From NCBI GenBank assembly GCA_011051425.1, contig DRLF01000087.1, positions 1 to 6,496 of the forward strand: a stretch of DNA of 6,496 nt. Reading direction: 5' to 3'. Origin of the DNA: Thiolapillus brandeum (GTDB taxonomy: Bacteria; Pseudomonadota; Gammaproteobacteria; Chromatiales; Chromatiaceae). Below the pieces are notes generated by a model that saw only the letters and a program-made list of their open reading frames with translations, had not been told where the DNA came from and ran no database searches. The position numbers were made by a program, and so were the translations under genes. This document shows, piece after piece, positions 1 through 3,333 of this stretch; position 1 is the stretch's first letter, and every line of letters starts with the position of its first letter.

Positions 1-621
1 GAACTGGCCAGCTCCGGTTCCAAGGTATTGCAGATCCGTTCCGTTGAATTTGCGGGGAAATACAACGTTCCCCTGCGTGTGTTGTCCAGCTTTGAAGAAG
101 GAGAGGGCACCCTCATAACCCTGGAGGAAAAAGACGTGGAAAAGGCGAAGATTGCAGGTATCGCGTTCAGCCGCGATGAGGCCAAGCTGACCATCCGTGG
201 TGTGCCAGACCATCCGGGCGTGGCCTACCAGATACTCGGGCCCATCGGCGAAGCCAATATCGAAGTGGACATGATCGTGCAGAACATCGGCAAGGATGAC
301 ACCACCGATTTCACTTTTACCGTACACCGCAATGACCTGCCCCAGGCGCTGGAGATCCTCGAGAAGACAGCCAGGGATCTGGGTGCCAGAGAAGTCGAGG
401 CAGACGACAGGATCGTCAAGATCGCCCTGGTGGGCGTGGGCATGCGTTCTCATGCTGCCATTGCCAGCAACATGTTCAAGGCTCTGTCCGAGGAGCAGAT
501 CAATATCCAGATGATATCCACCTCGGAAATCAAGGTTTCCGTGATCGTGGATGAAAAGTATCTTGAACTGGGGGTACGTACGCTCCACGATGCCTTTGGT
601 CTGGACAAGATAGAAACATAA
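1..621 (+). CDS. lysC: Aspartate kinase, C-terminal part (5' end outside window)
   Basis: The reading frame is open from base 1 and ends at TAA 619-621, giving the last 206 residues of aspartokinase. This cytoplasmic enzyme phosphorylates L-aspartate as the first step to lysine, threonine, methionine and diaminopimelate. The fragment begins in the conserved end of the kinase domain (ELASSGSKVLQIRSVEFA). Two ACT regulatory domains follow, at about fragment residues 53-115 and 139-206, including the motif ISTSEIKVSVIV near residues 172-183. Full-length monofunctional enzymes have about 410 residues, so roughly half is present. The ACT pair is where lysine/threonine feedback binding occurs in this family. 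No clear rho-independent terminator follows; csrA begins 154 bp downstream. The assignment is firm. The upstream half and the effector specificity cannot be judged here. Confidence 0.97.
   Translation, partial: ELASSGSKVLQIRSVEFAGKYNVPLRVLSSFEEGEGTLITLEEKDVEKAKIAGIAFSRDEAKLTIRGVPDHPGVAYQILGPIGEANIEVDMIVQNIGKDDTTDFTFTVHRNDLPQALEILEKTARDLGAREVEADDRIVKIALVGVGMRSHAAIASNMFKALSEEQINIQMISTSEIKVSVIVDEKYLELGVRTLHDAFGLDKIET
136..621 (+). CDS. Candidate internal translation product: aspartokinase beta (regulatory) subunit
   Basis: Inside lysC and in the same frame, GTG 136-138 is preceded by GGAGG at 123-127, 8 nt upstream, which is an excellent Shine-Dalgarno match at good spacing. Starting there would give 161 residues: almost exactly the two ACT domains without the kinase domain. 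In Bacillus subtilis aspartokinase II and Corynebacterium LysC, a beta subunit of similar length (about 160-170 residues) is known to arise from an in-frame internal start, and the enzyme is an alpha2beta2 tetramer. From memory, the Corynebacterium beta subunit starts (MEEAVLTG...) at the position aligning with VEKAKIAG here. What is seen is the ribosome-binding site and the position; that it is used in this organism is inference. The GGAGG could also be simple coding sequence (Leu-Glu-Glu). Confidence 0.5.
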   Translation: MEKAKIAGIAFSRDEAKLTIRGVPDHPGVAYQILGPIGEANIEVDMIVQNIGKDDTTDFTFTVHRNDLPQALEILEKTARDLGAREVEADDRIVKIALVGVGMRSHAAIASNMFKALSEEQINIQMISTSEIKVSVIVDEKYLELGVRTLHDAFGLDKIET

Positions 622-670
622 TTCGAAATTCGGGTTTCTTATTTAGGGAATCTACTGATAAAATTCGAAA
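621..670. repeat. Pair of ATTCGAAA direct repeats upstream of csrA
   Basis: ATTCGAAA occurs at 621-628 and again at 663-670, 42 bp apart (about four helical turns). Each contains the palindrome TTCGAA. The second copy lies next to the candidate csrA -35 and -10 elements. This could be a paired operator, but the region is AT-rich and the match is short, so chance is possible. Confidence 0.25.
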
Positions 671-713
671 GTTCGCTATATTTATTGAATAAGCGAAGGC
701 TTGGTTTGATTAT
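655..713 (+). promoter_or_regulatory. Candidate csrA promoters
   Basis: Two sigma-70-like pairs are visible in the 154-bp lysC–csrA gap. The first is CTGATA (655-660), 16 bp, TATATT (677-682). The second is TTGAAT (685-690), 17 bp, GATTAT (708-713). Both are partial matches. An inverted repeat TTCGCT (672-677) / AGCGAA (692-697) overlaps them. csrA often has several promoters, so more than one may be real. Confidence 0.35.
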
Positions 714-730
714 TACTGCTCTCCCTTCCA

Positions 731-775
731 GGAAAAGTGAAGCGGGCGCAAAGGACATAAGGAGAAATAGGAATC
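731..775 (+). promoter_or_regulatory. csrA leader with four GGA motifs and the ribosome-binding site
   Basis: GGA occurs at 731-733, 753-755, 761-763 and 770-772 within 45 nt of the csrA start. The third lies inside the Shine-Dalgarno AAGGAG (759-764), 11 nt before ATG 776, and the fourth lies between it and the ATG. CsrA dimers bind GGA-containing sites and, in E. coli, repress csrA translation by binding several sites in the csrA leader, including the ribosome-binding site. The arrangement here fits the same negative autoregulation (inference). Confidence 0.55.
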
Positions 776-1000
776 ATGTTGATACTGACTCGCAGGGTTG
801 GTGAAACCCTGATGATTGGCGATGACGTGACCGTCACGGTGCTGGGTGTTAAAGGCAACCAGGTACGAATTGGCGTAAATGCCCCACGGGATATTTCCGT
901 ACATCGGGAAGAAATCTACGAACGCATCAAAGCTGAACAGGCAGAAGAAGCCGGCCCCGATCTGTCGGACGAAGAGCCGGCTCCCGAGGAAGAGGAATAA
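776..1000 (+). CDS. csrA: Carbon storage regulator CsrA/RsmA
   Basis: This 74-residue RNA-binding protein is the global post-transcriptional regulator that blocks or stabilises mRNAs at GGA-containing leader hairpins and is itself titrated by CsrB/RsmZ-type RNAs. The first 50 or so residues match the family almost perfectly: [15 protein letters not shown] at the N terminus, [14 protein letters not shown] in the middle, and VHREEIY at 42-48. The RNA-contacting residues L4, R6 and R44 are all present. The protein is longer than the 61-residue E. coli form. Residues 54-74 form an acidic tail in which 11 of 21 residues are Asp or Glu, ending in four glutamates. The start is fixed by the family's invariant N terminus and by AAGGAG 11 nt upstream. 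It sits between lysC and tRNA-Ser, a position conserved in related bacteria. Confidence 0.98.
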   Translation: MLILTRRVGETLMIGDDVTVTVLGVKGNQVRIGVNAPRDISVHREEIYERIKAEQAEEAGPDLSDEEPAPEEEE

Positions 1001-1012
1001 GTGCTGGAAAAA

Positions 1013-1050
1013 AGTTTCAAGGCTGGCTAGAATTAGCCGCCCTTGAAACT
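1013..1050 (-). terminator. Strong hairpin after csrA; canonical terminator only on the minus strand
   Basis: A 10-bp perfect outer stem, AGTTTCAAGG (1013-1022) with CCTTGAAACT (1041-1050), encloses a 5-bp inner stem GGCTA (1025-1029) / TAGCC (1034-1038) with a GAAT loop. Only one C-C mismatch and one G-U pair separate the stems. On the plus strand it is followed by GCTTCGCTTG, not a T-run. On the minus strand it is followed by six T (complement of 1008-1013). It therefore looks like an intrinsic terminator for leftward transcription, or a 3'-end stabiliser of csrA mRNA. Confidence 0.55.
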
Positions 1051-1072
1051 GCTTCGCTTGCGAATTGATAAT
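1043..1072 (+). promoter_or_regulatory. Candidate promoter upstream of tRNA-Ser
   Basis: TTGAAA (1043-1048) and GATAAT (1067-1072) are each 5/6 matches to the sigma-70 consensus, with 18-bp spacing. The -35 box overlaps the 3' arm of the csrA hairpin. It would give tRNA-Ser a leader of about 110 nt. Confidence 0.4.
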
Positions 1073-1162
1073 GCGGTCTGTGAAATTGGCAGTATGAAGT
1101 GATTCTCAGGGCGCTGGGCAAGGGTCTGGAGACATACACCTCTGCACGAGCAGCAGGCTCGT

Positions 1163-1168
1163 TATACT
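1163..1168 (+). promoter_or_regulatory. Candidate -10 element close to tRNA-Ser
   Basis: TATACT (5/6 match) lies 24 nt before the mature tRNA start, a suitable distance for a short tRNA leader. The best -35 candidate (TCTGCA, 1141-1146, 16-bp spacing) is poor. Just upstream is a CGAGC/GCTCG hairpin (1147-1151 / 1157-1161). Confidence 0.35.
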
Positions 1169-1192
1169 CACTGCACATAAAATTGAAAATCA

Positions 1193-1282
1193 GGAGAGCT
1201 GGCCGAGTGGCTGAAGGCGCACCCCTGCTAAGGGTGTATACGTTAACGCGTATCGAGGGTTCGAATCCCTCGCTCTCCGCCA
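1193..1282 (+). tRNA. tRNA-Ser (anticodon GCT)
   Basis: This is a 90-nt class II tRNA that reads AGC and AGU serine codons. The acceptor stem GGAGAGC (1193-1199) pairs with GCTCTCC (1272-1278), followed by discriminator G1279 and an encoded CCA (1280-1282). The anticodon stem CACCC/GGGTG encloses the loop CTGCTAA, with anticodon GCT at 1227-1229. A long variable arm (about 1237-1253) and the T-arm GAGGG-TTCGAAT-CCCTC follow. It lies 192 bp after csrA. E. coli also has a GCU serine tRNA (serV) right after csrA. No T-run terminator is visible downstream; instead a repeat block begins inside its T-loop. Confidence 0.98.
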
Positions 1283-1352
1283 TACACTGATATCTTGGTC
1301 TGGTGCTGCAGTGGGCACGGACCGGGAAAAGAATCAGATTCGAACCCTCGAT
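1265..1352 (+). repeat. tRNA-Ser-tail repeat, copy 1 (overlaps the tRNA 3' end)
   Basis: This 88-bp segment starts in the T-loop of tRNA-Ser, covers the last 18 nt of the tRNA with CCA, and runs through a spacer. It ends with an inverted copy of the T-arm: 1337-1352 is the exact reverse complement of tRNA bases 1252-1267 (16 nt). It matches 1418-1505 at 83 of 88 positions, and all five differences are transitions. Between the two copies lie GGGTTCGA (1365-1372) and a GC-rich insert (1373-1417) that includes a CCGCG-AAG-CGCGG hairpin at 1373-1385. Confidence 0.9.
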
Positions 1353-1417
1353 TCTAAACAATCCGGGTTCGACCGCGAAGCGCGGTAGCGCGTAGCAGTG
1401 GGGACCGCAGGGAGCCC

Positions 1418-1505
1418 ATCCCTCGCTCTCCGCCATACACTGATATCTTGGTCTGGTGTTGCAGCGGGCACGGATCAGGAAAAGAATCGGATTCGAACCC
1501 TCGAT
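1418..1505 (+). repeat. tRNA-Ser-tail repeat, copy 2
   Basis: This is the second copy of the 88-bp unit, offset by 153 bp. Bases 1418-1435 repeat the tRNA-Ser 3' tail with its CCA, but no tRNA 5' part is present, so this is a tRNA fragment and not a gene. Its inverted T-arm (1489-1506) is an exact 18-nt reverse complement of tRNA bases 1251-1268, two bases longer than in copy 1. Confidence 0.9.
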
Positions 1506-1572
1506 AAAAAATAGATGGTTCGATCATGTAGCTGCGGTAACAGTAAGAAGCCAATACCTTGCTTGGTGCCGC
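1506..1572 (+). repeat. Possible decayed third tRNA-tail unit
   Basis: After copy 2 the sequence keeps the same order in eroded form. GGTTCGA occurs at 1517-1523, followed by a shorter insert. Then AATACCTTGCTTGGTGCCGC (1553-1572) resembles the tRNA-Arg tail AATCCTTCCTGG[C/T]GCGCCA with gaps. No real CCA end or hairpin insert remains. The resemblance was judged by eye and could be chance. Confidence 0.3.
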
Positions 1573-1580
1573 TTTGAGCA

Positions 1581-1609
1581 TTGACAAACAGCGAATAAAC
1601 GAGCATCAT
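1581..1609 (+). promoter_or_regulatory. tRNA-Arg promoter
   Basis: A perfect -35 hexamer TTGACA (1581-1586) is followed after 17 bp by CATCAT (1604-1609), a 4/6 match to the -10 consensus. The predicted start, near 1616, lies about 8 nt before the mature tRNA-Arg. This suggests that tRNA-Arg is transcribed independently of csrA and tRNA-Ser. Confidence 0.7.
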
Positions 1610-1623
1610 TCGCTACCACTTTT

Positions 1624-1700
1624 GCGCCAGTAGCTCAGCTGGATAGAGTACTCGGCTACGAACCGAGCGGTCGGAGGTTCGAATCCTTCCTGGCGCGCCA
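1624..1700 (+). tRNA. tRNA-Arg (anticodon ACG)
   Basis: This is a 77-nt arginine tRNA. The acceptor stem GCGCCAG (1624-1630) pairs with CTGGCGC (1690-1696), followed by discriminator G1697 and an encoded CCA (1698-1700). The anticodon stem CTCGG/CCGAG encloses CTACGAA, with anticodon ACG at 1658-1660. A34 is normally deaminated to inosine by TadA, so the tRNA reads CGU, CGC and CGA. The T-arm is GGAGG-TTCGAAT-CCTTC, with one G-T pair. It corresponds in position and anticodon to E. coli argV, which also follows csrA and a GCU serine tRNA. It is the first member of a tandem array of its own 3' tail. Confidence 0.98.
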
Positions 1701-1831
1701 TACAGTGAAAAGCTCACCCTAGGGTGGGCTTTTTTCTTGCCCTGCTACAGGGGAAATTCGAACCTCCGACTCCAAACAGGTTGGTTCGACAAGCGCCGGC
1801 AGGCGCGCAGCATGAGCGCGTAGCGCGAGTC
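1683..1831 (+). repeat. tRNA-Arg-tail tandem repeat, unit 1 (149 bp)
   Basis: The unit starts in the tRNA-Arg T-loop and holds, in order: the 18-nt tRNA tail (1683-1700), a terminator (1708-1735), an inverted T-arm, a GGTTCGA half (1783-1789), and a GC-rich insert (1790-1831). The inverted T-arm, at about 1756-1770, is an exact 15-nt reverse complement of 1670-1684. The insert includes a GCGCC-GGCA-GGCGC hairpin at 1793-1806. It is about 95% identical to unit 2, with one 1-bp indel. Confidence 0.95.
1708..1735 (+). terminator. Rho-independent terminator of tRNA-Arg (copy 1)
   Basis: AAAAGC (1708-1713) and CACCC pair with GGGTG and GCTTTT across a TA turn, with one T-G pair, and end in a run of six T (1730-1735). 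It starts 7 nt after the tRNA CCA. The A-run on the other side makes it potentially bidirectional. Confidence 0.92.
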
Positions 1832-1981
1832 ATCCTTCCTGGTGCGCCATACAGTGGAAAAGCTCACCTCAGGGTGGGCTTTTTTCTTGCTCTGCTACAG
1901 GGGAAATTCGAACCTCCGACTCCAAACAGATTGGTTCGACAAGCGCCGGCAGGCGCGCAGCATGAGCGCGCAGCGCGAGTC
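1832..1981 (+). repeat. tRNA-Arg-tail tandem repeat, unit 2 (150 bp)
   Basis: This unit has the same order as unit 1. Its tail (1832-1849) differs from the tRNA-Arg tail at one base (T at 1843 for C), which would turn an acceptor G-C pair into G-U. The inverted T-arm is at 1906-1920, GGTTCGA at 1933-1939 and the GC-rich insert at 1940-1981. No tRNA 5' half is present. Confidence 0.95.
1858..1885 (+). terminator. Rho-independent terminator, array copy 2
   Basis: This is the same hairpin as at 1708-1735, 150 bp downstream. The CACC/GGTG stem has a TCAG loop flanked by AAAAGC/GCTTTT and is followed by six T. The loop changes relative to copy 1 slightly shorten the stem. Confidence 0.85.
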
Positions 1982-2053
1982 ATCCTTCCTGGCGCGCCAT
2001 ACAGCGGAAAAGCTCACCTCAGGGTGGGCTTTTTTCATGTCCTGCTCACAGGG
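1982..2053 (+). repeat. tRNA-Arg-tail tandem repeat, unit 3 (truncated)
   Basis: The tail 1982-1999 is identical to the tRNA-Arg 3' tail with its CCA, followed by the terminator and a decayed CCTGCT-ACAGGG stretch that ends near 2053. The inverted T-arm and GC-rich insert are missing, so the array ends here. This is the expected form if each unit was added between a T-loop breakpoint and the spacer. Confidence 0.9.
2008..2035 (+). terminator. Rho-independent terminator, array copy 3
   Basis: This is the third copy of the AAAAGC...GCTTTT hairpin with six T (2030-2035). Three terminators in series should strongly insulate folE from tRNA-Arg transcription. Confidence 0.85.
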
Positions 2054-2183
2054 CTCCATTTTACTTTCTGCTCGCCGATCATAAAATTGAGTTCGATATT
2101 TCAGTCGCTGGTTTGTCTTTCAGTCAGTTTGCCCGTATCGAATGTACTTGTTCGCAACAGGGGAAAAACGAAAAATAAGCCGT

Positions 2184-2189
2184 TATACT
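2184..2189 (+). promoter_or_regulatory. Candidate folE -10 element
   Basis: TATACT (5/6) lies 41 nt before the folE ATG. No good -35 is found at 15-19 bp spacing. The spacer and upstream bases are A-rich (2162-2177), which may act as an UP-like element. Nothing else was recognised in the gene-free stretch 2054-2229. Confidence 0.4.
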
Positions 2190-2229
2190 CTGAGCCTGTA
2201 CGAAATAAAACAAGAGTCGGAATGCCGGG

Positions 2230-2796
2230 ATGAGTGAAAGAAATGTGGAAAAGATGGCGACGTGTTATCACGAAATCATCGAGGGTGTGGGAGAGGATAT
2301 GAGCAGGGAAGGGCTGTTGAAAACCCCCCTGCGTGCAGCCAAGGCCATGGCGTTTCTTACACAGGGATACGAACAGTCTCTGGACGATATCGTCAATGAT
2401 GCTATTTTTCCTTCCGACAATGACGAGATGGTCATCGTCAAGGACATCGAATTGTATTCACTTTGTGAACATCACATGTTGCCGTTTATTGGTAAGGCGC
2501 ATGTGGCCTATCTGCCCAAGGGAAAAGTCATCGGTCTGTCCAAGGTTGCACGCATCGTGGATATGTATGCCCGGCGTCTGCAGATTCAGGAGCAACTCAC
2601 CACCCAGATTGCCTACGCGATACAGGATGCCATCGGTGCCGCAGGTGTGGCCGTGGTTATCGAAGCATCGCATCTGTGCATGATGATGCGTGGGGTTCAG
2701 AAACAGAATTCCTCAACGACGACATCCATGATGCTCGGCGCCTTCAGGAGCAATCACCGAACCCGGGATGAATTCCTAACACTGATCAAACTCTGA
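2230..2796 (+). CDS. folE: GTP cyclohydrolase I (FolE, type IA)
   Basis: This enzyme (188 aa) converts GTP to 7,8-dihydroneopterin triphosphate plus formate, the entry to folate and to tetrahydromonapterin. Zinc ligands C79, H82 and C150 and catalytic H81 and H148 are all present, in LCEHHMLPF (78-86) and HLCMMMRG (148-155). They match E. coli C110, H113, C181, H112 and H179 at a constant offset of 31. [20 protein letters not shown] (102-121) and QKQNSS (157-162) are also typical. The length is close to Pseudomonas FolE-type proteins and lacks the longer N terminus of the E. coli form. The chosen ATG follows only a weak ribosome-binding site (GGAATGCCGGG); ATG 2254 would be a shorter alternative. 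Its TGA overlaps the folX ATG by one base. The zinc-dependent type is certain; a role in folate versus pterin cofactor supply is inferred from folX. Confidence 0.97.
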   Translation: MSERNVEKMATCYHEIIEGVGEDMSREGLLKTPLRAAKAMAFLTQGYEQSLDDIVNDAIFPSDNDEMVIVKDIELYSLCEHHMLPFIGKAHVAYLPKGKVIGLSKVARIVDMYARRLQIQEQLTTQIAYAIQDAIGAAGVAVVIEASHLCMMMRGVQKQNSSTTTSMMLGAFRSNHRTRDEFLTLIKL

Positions 2797-3155
2797 TGGT
2801 AACCATACGTATCAGGAATCTGCGTCTGCGCACCTACATCGGCTTCAACGAAGAAGAGATGAAAAAGCGTCAGGATGTGGTGGTCAACGTCCGTTTCAGT
2901 TACAAGGCCGATGAGGCGGCGGAAACCGATGACGTGAAGTATGCCGTCAATTACCGGACAATCACCAAAGAAATCATCGCTCTGGTCGAAGATGGCCGTT
3001 TCATGCTGCTGGAAAGACTGGCTGCCGACGTATTGGAACTGGTGATGCAGCACGAACCCATATCCTCTGCCGAAGTGGAAGTGGACAAGCCCCATGCCTT
3101 GCGTTTTTCGGATTCTGTATCCGCATCGCTTCGGGCCGAGCGCTCAAATGCGTGA
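2796..3155 (+). CDS. folX: Dihydroneopterin triphosphate 2'-epimerase (FolX), FolB-like fold
   Basis: This 119-residue protein of the dihydroneopterin aldolase/epimerase family forms tunnel-shaped oligomers in the cytoplasm. Signatures are RIRNLRLRTYIGFNEEE (5-21), NYRTITK (52-58), LLERLA (71-76), and VEVDKPHALRFSDSVS (94-109). I recall the wording NLRLRTFIG, NYRT and ADSVS from E. coli FolX, and it fits FolX better than FolB. FolX makes dihydromonapterin triphosphate from the FolE product. In Pseudomonas, folE, folX and folM cluster for tetrahydromonapterin, the phenylalanine hydroxylase cofactor. The start codon overlaps the folE stop (TGATG), so translation is probably coupled. The last ten or so residues (RAERSNA) extend beyond the usual end. 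FolB activity remains possible, since the two are close relatives. No folM is in the window. Confidence 0.9.
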   Translation: MVTIRIRNLRLRTYIGFNEEEMKKRQDVVVNVRFSYKADEAAETDDVKYAVNYRTITKEIIALVEDGRFMLLERLAADVLELVMQHEPISSAEVEVDKPHALRFSDSVSASLRAERSNA

Positions 3156-3327
3156 TGCGTTTCTGGTAAAGCTGTCTTTCTGGCTGATCGTGATCGGCGC
3201 TTTTGCGCTGCTCACTCCGCAGCCTGCCTGGCCGGAATGGCTGGCGCGCATGATCCTTTCCACCGGCATCGCCCTGGCTATCACTACCGCCATCGTCAAG
3301 TACCGGGAAAGCAGAAAAAAGCGCTGA
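3148..3327 (+). CDS. Small two-helix membrane protein, unknown function
   Basis: From ATG 3148 this gives 59 residues, beginning MRDAFLVKLSFWLIVIGAF. Two hydrophobic segments, at about 7-20 and 35-49, are separated by a Pro/Trp-rich turn (TPQPAWPEW), and the C terminus is basic (KYRESRKKR), suggesting a small inner-membrane hairpin protein with its end in the cytoplasm. An upstream in-frame ATG at 3094 exists, but it would place 18 extra residues entirely over folX and has no better ribosome-binding site. With the chosen start the overlap is 8 nt (ATGCGTGA), a typical coupling arrangement. The gene ends 5 bp from the convergent DUF3581 gene. I do not recognise the family; hydrophobic pattern and tight spacing are the only support. 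Confidence 0.6.
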   Translation: MRDAFLVKLSFWLIVIGAFALLTPQPAWPEWLARMILSTGIALAITTAIVKYRESRKKR

Positions 3328-3333
3328 TTCGCT
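3315..3333 (-). terminator. Weak leftward terminator candidate after the DUF3581 gene
   Basis: Read on the minus strand, AGCG, a 6-nt loop and CGCT are followed by six T (complement of 3315-3320). The stem is only 4-5 bp. It overlaps the last codons of the opposing small membrane gene. Weak by stem length, but correctly placed. Confidence 0.3.

Noticed and set aside
1099..1290. 63-codon rightward open frame across tRNA-Ser.
   Set aside because: It reads through the structured tRNA and has no family resemblance.
1017..1436. 139-codon leftward open frame containing SEGFEPSIRV...LSRGAPSATRP.
   Set aside because: This is the antisense translation of tRNA-Ser and its repeat, a known type of false protein (as collected in AntiFam).
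1832..1999. Extra tRNA-Arg genes in the array.
   Set aside because: Only the last 18 nt plus CCA are repeated; no 5' acceptor, D-arm or anticodon arm is present.
1265..2053. CRISPR-like or classic insertion sequence.
   Set aside because: Units of about 150 bp with near-identical interiors are not repeat-spacer arrays, and no transposase or terminal inverted repeats of an IS are seen.
1724..2233. 169-codon rightward open frame with two ~50-residue repeats (MGFFLALLQGKFEPPTPNR...).
   Set aside because: It begins inside a terminator, runs through the tRNA-tail repeats, and stays open only because the 150-bp period is a multiple of three. There is no ribosome-binding site. The tyrT repeats of E. 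coli are reported to encode a small protein, but nothing here supports a product.
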